Notes: a model not told the origin generated them from the letters alone. A DNA stretch of 64,000 bases from Nematopogon swammerdamellus (GCA_946902875.1 OX336343.1:18957596-19021595); one strand, 5' to 3'. Counted from the first letter of the stretch, positions 53,052 to 63,284 are shown. Program-made: numbers and translations.

Positions 53052-53322
53052 GAACCTGACACGGTTGGCTACATCACCTACAACATCCGTGATGTCAACC
53101 CATAACACAGGGTGAACTAGGTGCCATGTCAGTGCTTCCCTTCATTTCATGTCGGCTACACTAAACTGGACGGAAAACACGAACTATTTACATAGCCGTT
53201 TCGACCGACGTTTCGTTCAGTGCGGTGGTACCAACCCGGCCGGGATAAACCCTACCACCTAGTAAGGTAAGAAGGGAAGGGACCTACAGTTTAACGTGGA
53301 ATCCGAACCACGGTCAGCCTCC
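53018..53322 (-). mobile_element. Chimeric SINE, long minus-strand copy
   Basis: Poly(T) (53020-53048, the complement of the tail) is followed by GGAACCTGACACGGTTGGCT, CATAGCCGTTTCGACCGACG, GTGCGGTGGTACCAACCCGG and ACCACGGTCAGCCTCCAG. It has the B-box region but not the 5S part. The long uninterrupted tail suggests a recent insertion. Confidence 0.9.
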
Positions 53323-54024
53323 AGTTCTAAAGAGGGAGGCGATGGCTGTCCCTGGCGTGATGCTCGTGAACGGGTGCTGTTTGTGGAGACTGACCTGCTC
53401 CAATTGGCTCCAAAGTATTATATGAATGGTTTACGCTTATAGGAAAAATGTTGTATTTGTGATACATTTTTAGAAATAGTGATGACTCGTACTATGTAGG
53501 CAGTGGCAAACATTATTGTAAATGTAGACCAAGTGGACGTAAAAAAAAGTATCCCAGCGAAGTTTCTTGCCTTCTTTTTCGCTGTGTAATCGAACTGGAA
53601 AAATGTGATGTGTTAAAATATGAGGAATCTGACTGCAGTGTGCTGTCTATGGATGATGAATAAATAATAAAGTGCAAATATCAAATTTATTTGAATCAAG
53701 CCCATGAAAATACATCCTGGAAAATTGACTTGGACGTTCCTCTGTTTATTTCTGCTGTATTGCCAACAAGGACTAAACAGGAGGTAAGCGAACGGGCAGG
53801 CTAACCGTAACTGACGTGACCGGGTAGGTATTTATCGTTACACGTAAGCTGAAGCTGAAGAGGGGACGAACGAAAATCATCCGTTCCCATTTGTCCGCCA
53901 ATCCCGACGTTTGTCAACAGGCCCTCTGCGGACCCCAGCGTAGGCTGTACAGTTGGGAGGCTTCGGTTGATGTAAAATTCGTTTGCTAGATTTGTTCTTG
54001 TTTTATTTATTTACTAGGTTTTTT
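53323..54024. other. Unassigned
   Basis: No recognised gene. A short possible coding relic ending ATGGATGATGAATAAATAAT near 53650 is not identifiable. Confidence 0.3.
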
Positions 54025-54420
54025 TTATGTAATCCGGTATGGGTGGCTGAATCGAAGGGGGCAAAGCGCATGCTCCGACCAGCCAATATCATCTCCGAGA
54101 AAGTAAGTGCCATACCGGAGACTTGCCTTGCTGACTATACTGGACTAGAAGAGAACACAGCCGAGGCTGCTATGCGGCCATCTTACATCCAGTATGGTGG
54201 TACCAACCCAGTCGGCTACAATTTGAGCCTACCACCTAGTAAGGGGCAAGGGAAGGGACCTACAGTTTTACACCGGTTCCGAACGGTGAAGCGGCAGGTG
54301 TAGGTATGCACGTAAATTTTTTCGTCAGAAAAAAAGTCATTGGTACACGCCGACCGGATTCGAACCGCGGACCTCTCGCATGAGAAGCCGATGCCCAAAC
54401 CACTCGGCCACCCGCCGCAC
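54025..54420 (-). mobile_element. tRNA-headed SINE sharing the chimeric SINE core
   Basis: The minus strand begins GGTGGCCGAGTGGTTTGGGC (A box; Ser/Leu-tRNA-like) with CGCGGTTCGAATCCGGTCGG (B box) about 45 bases on. A linker follows, then the segment shared with the other SINE: CTGTAGGTCCCTTCCCTTGC, TTACTAGGTGGTAGGCTC and GACTGGGTTGGTACCACC. After that the sequence differs: TGGATGTAAGATGGCCGC, then a tail GATTACATAAAAAAAACC. It is nearly full length, and shows a different head and 3' end around a common core. Confidence 0.85.
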
Positions 54421-54783
54421 TGAGCAAAGCCGCTTGGGCTTCGCTCCTAAATATCCTATAACCACCCTTAGATGTACCAAAAGACGTTCGTGAAACGCCC
54501 ATGTGTCTGGTCTGGATTAGTAGTTCTCAATTTATAAGCTAAAACAGAATCGACTCCGACGCGTCGGTCGTTCTTTACAGATGTTGCACTTCAATAGTTA
54601 GGATATTAACTAGCTGTGTTCGTAGTCGCGCTCTGTTCGGACTCGTTCAATTCCGATGTAATTCCGACTTCGAAACACTTTTAAGCATGCTGGTCAGCCC
54701 CTATTTCAGATAAAATTATGTTATACTAACCCACCGGCATAGTTAGTGTATTAATTAATTAGTAATTACAAATTATACGATAG
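54421..54783. other. Unassigned
   Basis: No gene seen. Confidence 0.35.
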
Positions 54784-55203
54784 TTTTTAGAGTTCCGTTT
54801 CCATACGGAAGCCTCTTACGAAGCCTACGTCGTCTGACTGTCTGACTGTCTGTCTGTATATTCGTCCGTTCGTCCTAGAGCTGTATCTTTTGAAACGTAA
54901 TAGGTAGGCAGTTTCTAGTAGACATATTCTGTGAAAATGTGTTATTATGGCGGATCTGCCAACAAATAATAAAAAAGCAAAAAGTAAAAAATAAGGGGGC
55001 TCCCACACAAGAAACGTGCTAAGAATTGATAGTAAATATTCACGCTACTGAATAATAGATGGAGCCACAGGTAGTTCGCATAGACAAAAGATAGACGGAT
55101 CTATGTTTTTTTGACAAGTATGGTAATAGCAAAGAGTTTGTATTACGTCGGCAGCGACGTAATGTAAACTCTTTGGGTAATAGCGGAACTAGGGAACCCT
55201 ACG
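54784..55203 (+). repeat. Dispersed repeat family C, copy 4, longer
   Basis: TTTTTAGAGTTCCGTTTCC, CTTACGAAGCCTACGTCGTC, GAGCTGTATCTTTTGAAACG, GTGTTATTATGGCGGATCTG and a right end AACTAGGGAACCCTACGTGC. The interior also contains an inverted pair AAGAGTTTGTATTACGTCGG and ACGTAATGTAAACTCTTTG (55133-55174). Confidence 0.75.
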
Positions 55204-55358
55204 TGCTCACGGATGATTGATTTTTTTATTGTATTTTTTTTTTCCAATTTCTTACTCGGAATTATAACTAGCTTATAAAGGTAATTATTTCGATTAAATA
55301 AAGATCTATCGTTAGATTAATATACCTGAATACATGTGCGAGCTAATATGCCTACGTT

Positions 55359-57406
55359 CCCGGTCGGATCGGCGCACAGTGGTCTGGAAATCGAGCTCCA
55401 TAGACATAGAACCTTAATGTCAGGAATAAAAATGAAAACAAATTTAATGTCTCTGGTATACCTCCCTTTATTTCATATTATAGTATGAAGGGTATAAGTA
55501 GCTCCACGAGTGAGAAAAAAAAAGTATTTTTTTTTTTGTATGGATGAAAACACTTAAAGTAATTTTTTTTTTAACTCAATGAAACTGAAGGGCTGGTGCT
55601 CACATCTTCTATTGCACCTTACACGGCGATCAAGATGGCATACAATTCCTTCACCTTTGGGTGCCTATTTGCGCGTAGCAAACGTTTGAAATTTGGAATT
55701 TTCGATAAATTATTTTTCAAACCTTTGTCGTAATTTAATGAAGTTGCCTATCGCTTTGAATATGAAAATACTTTTCTCATGTTGTTATTGTACTGAGTAG
55801 TACTGACAGTACAGTAAATAACCATATTTTATAGTAAACACAGCGTAGCACTGTTAAAATAATAAGAATAACATACAACACACACAAGCGAGCGACCACT
55901 AATCAACGAGTTAGCGAAAACCGGTTTTTTCCACTCGCAGCGCGTACTAATCCCCAACACATAACCAGTCCCATGCCTTCTTAGTTTCAGCAAAATTCTT
56001 TCAGTAGCTTTTAGCACTTGTGCGCGCTAACAACTATACTTATTACGTTCTATTTGTTTTCGTGCTATGATGGAAGGTTTTGGTACCAATTTGGACATTT
56101 TCGTGTTTATGGCAAACAATAGTTGTTTTTCACAGCCCAGTGCGTTGTTTGAAGTTTTTAGGAGTGCCCTTGATCTGTCAGAAAGTGAAAAGAAAGAACT
56201 GAAACAATTCTGTCAGACTTATGTGTGTTCGTTGAGGAACAAATGGATCTCGTGTAATCGCACGAGACATGCATTCACGAAGAAGTACGAGACGTGGCTG
56301 CAAGAAAAGATAGAATGGCCTGAGTTCATGAGGGAAAAGATGACACCTTCTTTAGTGTCAGTAGAGCGGCAACCATGTTCCAGTGACTTCGGTGTAAATG
56401 AGGGTGCATCAACGTCCTCAAAACCTGAGACGTGCACTGTTGGAATATCACCAAGAGTTGTGAGTGAAAGGAAACCGTTCTCGGAACTAAGCCCTAAACA
56501 GAAGAGAAGGAGAGTGGAAGAGCTCCTAACGCATAGCACTGAAAGCCTCGTTCATGCAACTGTTTTAAGTGTGAGCAACAAGGATGTGGCAGAAATAATA
56601 AAATTGGTCACAGAGCATCCCGAAGAGGCTACAAAGATAAAACAATTGTTGAAGCCCAAGAAAGCTGTGCCCGTATATTCCGTTGATAAAGCTTTAGGTA
56701 TTTAGCACGAAAACAAATATAACGTAATAAGTATAGTTGTTAGCGCGCACAAGTGCTAAAAGCTACTGAAAGAATTTCGCTGAAACTAAGAAGGCATGGG
56801 ACTGGTTATGTGTTGGGGATTAGTACGCGCTGCGAGTGGAAAAAACCGGTTTTCGCTAACTCGTTAATTAGTTGTCGCTCGCTTGTGTGTGTTGTATGTT
56901 ATTCTTATTATTTTAACAGTGCTACGCTGTGTTTACTATAAAATATGGTTAATTACTGTACTGTCAGTACTACTCAGTACAATAACAACATGAGAAAAGT
57001 ATTTTCATATTCAAAGCGATAGGCAACTTCATTAAATTACGACAAAGGTTTGAAAAATAATTTATCGAAAATTCCAAATTTCAAACGTTTGCTACGCGCA
57101 AATAGGCACCCAAAGGTGAAGGAATTGTATGCCATCTTGATCGCCGTGTAAGGTGCAATAGAAGATGTGAGCACCATCCTTTCAGTTTCATTCAGTTAAA
57201 AAAAAAATTACTTTAAGTGTTTTCATCCATACAAAAAAAACTAAACTTTTTTTTTCTCACTCGTGGAGCTACTTATACCCTTCATACTATAATATGAAAT
57301 AAAGGGAGGTATACCAGAGACATTAAATTTGTTTTCATTTTTATTCCTGACATTAAGGTTCTATGTCTATGGAGCTCGATTTCCAGACCACTGTGCGGCG
57401 GACCGG
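55359..57406. mobile_element. Long-inverted-repeat element enclosing one ORF
   Basis: Left arm 55359-56067 and right arm 56703-57406 are inverses of each other over about 700 bases. Examples: GCACAGTGGTCTGGAAATCG against CGATTTCCAGACCACTGTGC; AAGGGTATAAGTAGCTCCAC against GTGGAGCTACTTATACCCTT; GCACTTGTGCGCGCTAACAA against TTGTTAGCGCGCACAAGTGC. Differences are few (for example 60 of 62 residues identical where the arms are translated), mostly in homopolymers. The 635-base loop is filled by the ORF at 56067-56705. No clear target duplication was found, so superfamily and exact ends are uncertain. The outermost 20 bases are GC-rich and only partly matched. A palindromic assembly artefact is unlikely because the loop is unique and the arms differ. 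Confidence 0.88.
56067..56705 (+). CDS. Unrecognised 212-aa protein in the inverted-repeat element
   Basis: The A of its ATG is the last base of the left arm, and its TAG stop is the first three bases of the right arm. An in-frame second Met (residue 15, MANNSCFSQPSALFE) is a plausible alternative start. Residues 25-95 look helical and charged (LDLSESEKKELKQFCQTYVC, TKKYETWLQEKIEWPEFMRE). Residues 100-135 are Ser/Thr-rich and probably disordered. A basic motif follows, RKPFSELSPKQKRRRVEELL at about 142-161 (possible nuclear localisation), then helical segments NKDVAEIIKLVTEHPEEATK and LLKPKKAVPV. No catalytic motif is visible. I vaguely associate the PFSELS.KQKRRR..EL motif with N-terminal parts of uncharacterised animal proteins but cannot name them. 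GCTTTAGGTATTT near the end could be a splice donor (GT at 56698), so this may be the first exon of a longer gene. Confidence 0.6.
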   Translation: MMEGFGTNLDIFVFMANNSCFSQPSALFEVFRSALDLSESEKKELKQFCQTYVCSLRNKWISCNRTRHAFTKKYETWLQEKIEWPEFMREKMTPSLVSVERQPCSSDFGVNEGASTSSKPETCTVGISPRVVSERKPFSELSPKQKRRRVEELLTHSTESLVHATVLSVSNKDVAEIIKLVTEHPEEATKIKQLLKPKKAVPVYSVDKALGI

Positions 57407-57855
57407 CCGGGATCTCCCTGGACCCTCTGCTTTCGACCCGCGTCCATCTCCCGGGGGAGGAATAAAAACAGCTCTCTGGCAATCACATGGTCCGGGGGAC
57501 GCGGTGCGGTGGGGCCGATACGTGCCGCATTCAGTCGATGTGATGGGGGAAAGATTTGCAAGAATTCCAGTGCGAAAATCAAGCATATTTAAATCTGTTT
57601 CCTAGAATATTTCTGATTATCGACAACAAAAGTTAAATAAATATTTACAGAAAATATGTAGTACGAAATACCCTATTGTAAACTCTGAGTGCACGGTCAA
57701 TTTGATTGAATTAGGTAAAATTACAATAATTTTATTTACACCTACAAATATATTATAATAGTCTGGATAATTACAAAAATTGGAATCATGAATGCATGCT
57801 CGTAAATAAAAAAAGTTGGACTCATGCGACCAAAGGGAATATAATATCAATAGAC
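57407..57855. other. GC-rich stretch then AT-rich, unassigned
   Basis: 57407-57545 is GC-rich (for example CATCTCCCGGGGGAGGAATA) and open in several frames on both strands, so coding cannot be judged. No gene is assigned. Confidence 0.35.
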
Positions 57856-58142
57856 AGTTGGAGGCTGACGTGGTTCGGATTCCACGTAAAACTGTAGGTA
57901 GGTCCCTTCCCTTCTTACCTTACTAGGTGGTAGGGCTCAACCCGCCCGGGTTGGTACCACCGCACTGAATGAAACGTGTCGGTCGACCATGTAAATAGTT
58001 CGTGTTTTCCGTCCAGTTCAGTGTAGCCGGCACGACCGAAGGGAAGCACTGACATGGCACCTAGCTCACCCGGTGTTATGAGCTGACATCACGGATGTTG
58101 TAGGTGATGTAGCCAAACGTATTAGTTTTACATAAAAAAAAA
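57856..58142 (+). mobile_element. Chimeric SINE copy
   Basis: AGTTGGAGGCTGACGTGGTT, GGTCCCTTCCCTTCTTACCT, TTGGTACCACCGCACTGAAT, GATGTAGCCAAACGTATTAG and an A tail. It starts just after the 5S segment, like the 44932 copy. It carries a small deletion at the GAAACGGCTATG motif. Confidence 0.9.
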
Positions 58143-58529
58143 ACAATCAAACAATTCCAAACGTATTCCTAATTACAAACTAAGGATCCTTTAAAGGGCC
58201 GTATTTAATACTTCTCCACAATTTAATTAAAAAGCAATTACAATTTGGAAAGTCAATTTCAATTCAATTTTCAATTTATTTATTATATAAAAAATGGTTT
58301 ACAAATATTTATATGTCACTTCCCACACTAAACGAAGTTTGTCCTGTGGGAAGTAACCTAAGTAACGTATAGGTTTGACAACTTACAACTTACTTGATAC
58401 CTAGCCCCTTCTAAACTCTTACAATAATATTACATGACATGATTATCTAGTTAGCCAGATACCTAGTCAGTGTATAAGTGTGTCATTTGAATGTGAGGTA
58501 ACCCATGTAGTAAGTATGTGAAAGGTGGT

Positions 58530-58590
<61 letters not shown>

Positions 58591-59179
58591 GTGTGTTTGT
58601 GCGTGCGTGCGCAGAGTGTTTGTGCGTTGCGAGTGTGTATGGTACTGTGTGAGTGTATTCGTGTGTACCTACCCTGTGTTTTATTCCTTACAGTTTCAGC
58701 CAGTCAGTCGTGATTCATGTGTACTGTCTGTGAGACAATGCGTCAGTGTTAGTGCATTCCATGCCATTTATGCCAGTCCATACCATTAAAGTCAATAAAA
58801 AGTTTATTATAGGAACTACTCTCACTATAGGTACTGTAAAAGAAGATCTATCCTTTCCTTTCTCTCGTTGGATTTATCTACAAGAGGCAGTCGTGAAGGC
58901 ATCCCTAGCTAGTAGCTACATCGTTCGTGTAAGTTAAGATTCGGCAGGTAGTTAGGGCGGGCGGCTGGCTGGGCGGCGGCGTGCCGGCGAGGGCGGACTG
59001 CCCAGGCGGACAATTCACTAACAGACGAATCGTGAATCGAGTTCGATATTTCGAGTAAAATTAATAAGTACAGTGCATTTTTTTTAACCTAACATGGTTG
59101 TTGTTGTTATTGTTGATTTGGGGTTGGCTCTAGGCCTGCAAACTAATCCCGGTTGGTTGAGGACCTTCGTGCAAAACCC
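58143..59179. other. Unassigned, with a GT microsatellite
   Basis: (GT)n lies at 58535-58588. GGCGGGCGGCTGGCTGGGCG and neighbouring GC-rich bases lie at 58955-59000. No gene was recognised. Confidence 0.4.
58535..58588. repeat. (GT)n microsatellite
   Basis: About 27 GT units, followed by impure GTGTGTTTGTGCGTGCG. Confidence 0.97.
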
Positions 59180-59275
59180 CTATCCCTTAGTCGACTTTTA
59201 CGACATGCGACGGGGAGAGATGCATTGGGGCTATTCTTTTTAAGTACCGACCCCACACGGAACCAAAAACCTAAC
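59180..59275 (+). repeat. Family B end fragment
   Basis: TATCCCTTAGTCGACTTTTA, CGACATGCGACGGGGAGAG and AAGTACCGACCCCACACG match the end of 33722-34022. Confidence 0.8.
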
Positions 59276-59529
59276 ATGGTACATCACTTGCTGCCAGCAA
59301 GTAGTTGCTGGTCGCGTGATGTCAATAAACCATGATCCGGTCGGAACTAGATGCCATGGTAGTGCTTCCACTTGGTCAAGTCGGTTTCAGAAAGTAGCAT
59401 TTACTCATACGAAGAAAAATCGGTTATCCTGCAGAGCAATCACTAGCCTGATCGAGTAATAGCGCTTTTCTGTCGCTATCGCAATGTGGATGGACACAAA
59501 TGATTTATTACTCCACAAACATTTTACAG
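59276..59529. other. Unassigned, with a diverged SINE-like stretch
   Basis: GGTCGGAACTAGATGCCATG and GTGCTTCCACTTGGTCAAGT (59338-59385) vaguely resemble the SINE body. Not assigned. Confidence 0.3.
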
Positions 59530-59750
59530 ACACATACATACATGCCACACGCTGTATCCCGATAATCGGGGTAAGCAGAGTAATCGGTCTTGTGCCGCAG
59601 GAACTCCGGTAAATTACAGCACAACACCAGCCACAGAGTTTAGCCAAGCATCAAGCAGCAAGTAAGGCACGAAGACCCACCTGCTGCGTGACTCTGTGGA
59701 AGGACCGTGCCAAGGTGAGAGGTGGCCTGTCGCCCTTTAGCACGGAATTT
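59530..59750 (+). repeat. Dispersed repeat family B, copy 5
   Basis: CCACACGCTGTATCCCGATA, ATCGGGGTAAGCAGAGTAAT, AACTCCGGTAAATTACAGCA, AGCAAGTAAGGCACGAAGAC and CCAAGGTGAGAGGTGGCCTG. This copy lacks the hairpin and shows what looks like the original sequence at that place. Confidence 0.85.
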
Positions 59751-59850
59751 CGTCATTTACAGACACAAACACAACACAATAGTTTTAATTACTGAACCTC
59801 ATTGAATGCAGTCGGAACGACTGTGCAGTGACGGATATTATAACAGACAA

Positions 59851-60085
59851 GCTGTGCCCGCGGCTCCGCCCGCTCTCATATTTCACTTCACTGCTAACCT
59901 CATAAGCCATTTAGCGTGATAGTAAGTAGCCTATAGTTGATGGGAAGAATCAAGCTATCCGTAGAATTTTGTTTTATTAAAATCGGCTCAGTGGTTCTCG
60001 AGTTATAAGCGGACAGACAGACATACACTCAGACACTCAGACACTCAGACAGACAGAAAGCAGACGTTGGATTTTATTATAGGTA
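59851..60085 (-). repeat. Dispersed repeat family E, copy 2
   Basis: CAAGCTGTGCCCGCGGCTCC, ACCTCATAAGCCATTTAGCG, GTGGTTCTCGAGTTATAAGC and an expanded CAGACACTCAGACACTCAGA tract. It ends CAGACGTTGGATTTTATTAT, and is the inverse of 46985-47200. Confidence 0.88.
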
Positions 60086-60585
60086 AGGAAGAGATGTAAA
60101 TACTAGCCTTGTTCCAACTACTTAATAGGTGGTTTAATACGTTTCTTCGCGTTTTTTTATATAAACCAACATATATGTGGCGGTGCCGAGGGACCAATAG
60201 TGCAGTCGACATAGTCAAAATCACCTCTCCTCGCGAAACCACGCTCAGAGAGGCGTTATGACAGCAGATTTACGAACTATTGCACCTAGTCTGTTAATAC
60301 AACGTTTTAGGACACCCAGGTTAAAAGATTCGGGAAACACAATCGCCGGAAGGCAGTTCCTCCACAGAATCGATTTTGAGAGCTGATGGGCTCTCACACA
60401 TAAGTCCAATGTCAACAACAAAAAGATGCTGAGTGTCTCAGCGACGAGTGCTGCAGAGAAAGGACGGGCCCATGAACGCCTCCCATATGATATAAAATGA
60501 CCACATGAGGTGCGAAGTTGGGATGATTTTTGTTAGATTTTATGTTTGAGAGTCGTACTTAATATTTTGTTTTTTATTTTTTTTG
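60086..60585. other. Unassigned
   Basis: No gene seen. Confidence 0.35.
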
Positions 60586-60800
60586 GAAACTGACACGGTT
60601 GGCTACATGACCTACAACATCCGTGATGTTGTAATGATTACCTAGTAAGGTAAGAAGAGAAGGGGCCTACAGTTTAACGTGGAATCCGAACCACGGTCAG
60701 CCTCCAACGGTCGAGCGGTCACCCATCCAAGTACTGACCGCGCTCAGGGTTGCTTAACAACAGTCGACCGACCGCACCGCTGAGCTACCGAGGCTGACAG
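60586..60800 (-). mobile_element. Chimeric tRNA/5S SINE, intact head with internal deletion
   Basis: The minus strand begins CAGCCTCGGTAGCTCAGCGG and continues TTGTTAAGCAACCCTGAGCG and CGGTCAGTACTTGGATGGGT, then GACCGCT. This is a better 5S match than at 23771. It has the B-box region (TGGTTCGGATTCCACG) and then skips most of the body to the last 40 bases (ACATCACGGATG..., GTAGCCAACCGTGTCAG) and the tail. Confidence 0.92.
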
Positions 60801-61454
60801 ATTTGATGTATCAATTTTAAACGAAATATAGTACTCGATATTCGTTATTAACGCTAGTGGATTGACCGGCAGACCTCCCGCCGGCTCTACTTGTTGAAAA
60901 GCAGCTGCCGCCGGCGTAAATATCGCGCGGGGAACGAGTCAATTTCGTTTCTTTTTATCAAAAACGTTTTTCTGAATTACGCAAAAAGGTTTGTGAATAA
61001 TTTATACGGCAGTTGGAGACGTGAGATATGGAGGGCGGTTGTCCGGGCTCGAACCCAGGTCCGGCCCGTTCCCTCCTGATCACAATGACTGATTGTGGGT
61101 GAGGCAGGCTTACTCTAGGAATGCCTTCGCGTCTGATACGGTCTGATAGATTCTTCATTTCCTACCTTTTTCGTCTCGGCATTTAATTAGTACTAGTGTG
61201 TGTATGTGCTCGAGGCTAAGCTCGCGGTGAAGGACTTGTAGATTTTTCAGGATTTTTTCCATCTGCGTTCATTTCCGAGCAGATTGCTCGGCTCATATGA
61301 ATAGTAGCGTGATGCTATATAGCCTATAACCTGGCGGAGATATGTCGCATTACATTAGGCAATAACTGCAAGCGAATAGATCAAGCCGTTCTTGAGTTAG
61401 TATATATAAGCAAACATACATACTGTTCAGTATGGAATGCATCCATAATTTTTT
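60801..61454. other. Unassigned, with possible tRNA-like and family E relics
   Basis: On the minus strand CTGGGTTCGAGCCCGGACAA (about 61034-61053) resembles a B box but no A box was found. TAGCGTGATGCTATATAGCC at 61305 resembles part of family E. No gene. Confidence 0.35.
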
Positions 61455-61835
61455 TATTTATTTTTTATTGATGCTGACACGGTTGGCTTCATCACCTACA
61501 ACATCCGTGATGTCAGCCCATAACACCGGATGAACTTGGTGCCACGTCAGTGATTCCCTTCGGTCGTGCCGGCTACACTGAACTGCAGCGGGAGCACAAA
61601 TGCGTCGATAAGCCTATATCGATCGATAAACATATATCTGCTTCGTTCGACGAAGTAGAATAGAAGAAGACGAATAGATGTTTATCGATCGATATAGGCT
61701 TATCGACGCATTTGTGCTCCCGCAGCTGGACGGAAAACACAAACTATTTACATAGCCGTTTCGACCGACCTTTCATTCAGTGCGGTGGTACCAACCCGGG
61801 CGGGTTGAACCCTACCACCTAGTAATATAAGAAGG
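61455..61835 (-). mobile_element. Chimeric SINE split by a palindromic MITE
   Basis: GCTGACACGGTTGGCTTCAT to GTGCCGGCTACACTGAACT, then the insertion at 61585-61725, then GGACGGAAAACACAAACTAT to CCCTACCACCTAGTAATA. Removing the insertion restores the usual CTGAACTGGACGG sequence. Confidence 0.92.
61585..61725. mobile_element. Near-perfect palindromic MITE of 141 bases
   Basis: Arms of about 46 bases starting GCGGGAGCACAAATGCGTCG and ATAAGCCTATATCGATCGAT are perfect inverses of the right arm, ending GCATTTGTGCTCCCGC. The loop is about 45 bases. CT flanks both sides where the SINE has a single CT, suggesting a 2-bp target duplication. No ORF. Confidence 0.9.
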
Positions 61836-61844
61836 GAGTCATAT

Positions 61845-61925
61845 CTCTTAGTCGCCTTTTACGACATACACGGGGAGAGATGCAGTGGGGCTATTCTTTT
61901 AAAGTACCGGTCCCACACGGTATAT
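61845..61925 (+). repeat. Family B end fragment
   Basis: CTCTTAGTCGCCTTTTACGA, AGATGCAGTGGGGCTATTC and AAGTACCGGTCCCACACGG. Confidence 0.8.
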
Positions 61926-62334
61926 GGTACATAATGTTATGGCAGGCCCGCAGAATTGTAGGTAGTAACACAAATTCATTTTGTAAGTATATTATTTTCC
62001 TTGCCATTTTTTCTACCTTTTTTTTTGCTTCTTACCTGCACCGCTTGTATCACGGCCGGAAAAAACTCACGGGAGAGCACCACACTTTCATAATTTTTTC
62101 ACCACGGTTTTGAGTGTCGCATCGCAACCACTCCAGGAGCATTGCGTGGTCCTTCAAGAGTCCTAGTGCGAGAGAAGAGGAGCGTCCTGGTACCAGGTGA
62201 AGACCATACGAAGAAAAATTCGGTAAGCGCTACCAAAGAGTTTACGAGCTTCCATGACCACACCCAACACATACACACGGTGCGAAAATAAGATCGAATG
62301 CGGCCGACGACCTGATATACGACCATGTTATGTA
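61926..62334. other. Unassigned
   Basis: No gene was recognised. Confidence 0.35.
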
Positions 62335-62565
62335 CGTGCAGTACGGTGGTACCACCCCAGCCGGCTACAATTTAAGCCTACCGACTACTAAGGTGCAAGG
62401 TTACATACAATTTTACACCGGTTCCGAACAACGTTGTAGGTGACGTATCCAACCGTGTCAGTTCCATAAAAAAAAAAAACAACGGTGACGCAGAAGGTGT
62501 ACGGCATGTATTTTTTTCCGTCAGCAAAAACTCATCGGTGCACGTCGGCCAGATTTGAACCTTGA
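62335..62565 (-). mobile_element. tRNA-headed SINE, second copy, disrupted
   Basis: Same type as 54025-54420: on this strand CAGTACGGTGGTACCACCCC, GGCTACAATTTAAGCCTACC and TTTTACACCGGTTCCGAA, then further on GTCGGCCAGATTTGAACC (B-box region, mutated). A fragment of chimeric-SINE tail (CAACGTTGTAGGTGACGTAT...GTGTCAG plus A run, 62430-62480) is inserted in the linker on the plus strand. Confidence 0.7.
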
Positions 62566-63284
62566 AATCTAGAATTCGAGCCAGGTAGGACAGCACCGAC
62601 CGCCTGTCGCTCTGCAGTTGAATTTCCTGCACCCCATTATGTTCAGCTTTGCAAACATCCCAATACCTATCTATCTAGAAAGAAAGAAAGAAAGAAAGAA
62701 AAATATTATTTATTGTCATACCTATAAAACATTACAAAAAAACATGAAATTATAAACAGTAAACGTAAAATCTAATTTCATAAAACAAGTAATGACAATA
62801 TGGAGCCATCTCAGCATGTGCTATAGGTGCACAAGGCGACCTATAGCGCTGTTTTTCAGATGAGCCCAGAGTAAGAAATAAAACACAAGCAAATAAAAGC
62901 ATATGTAGTCTATCTATCTAACTCTATAGCTTGGAGTAAGGCCTAAAGGTAACGTAACGTATAGCTAGGCTGTGTTATTGTTAGAGTTTATCAAGGGACG
63001 TATGTGAACTCGCAGGAAGCCTTATCAAAGACACGCGTCACGTCGCGTGTCGTGTCACACGCGTTATTGTCGTAAATACGACAGCTGTCATGTTTTACGA
63101 GTCCGACTCTAGCGGAGCTTCCGGGCGTATCGGCGGTGATCATCACGCATTGGAGAAATACATATTTAGAAACGGCATTGGTATGCGATGCATACATTTT
63201 ACCTTCTTTCCAAAATTTGGTCTGCATGCACTTCATTCATAGAAGACGGCAGCAAACGTGGCAGAGATGTACATACATTTGTAT
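62566..63284. other. Unassigned, with (GAAA)n
   Basis: AAGAAAGAAAGAAAGAAAGA at 62680-62700 is followed by an AT-rich ATTATTTATTGTCATACC-type repeat end. No gene. Confidence 0.4.

Noticed and set aside
54350..54420. tRNA-Ser or tRNA-Leu gene on the minus strand
   Set aside because: It looks tRNA-like but is followed by a SINE body and tail, so it is the promoter part of a SINE.
55829..56941. Two near-identical 62-aa proteins (55829-56017 minus and 56753-56941 plus)
   Set aside because: They are the same arm of the inverted repeat read outward on each side; no protein-like features, and duplication explains the similarity.
57353..57605. Coding sequence in the GC-rich stretch
   Set aside because: At least four frames on both strands are open; this reflects base composition.
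58525..58713. Cysteine/valine-repeat protein
   Set aside because: It is a translation of the (GT)n microsatellite.
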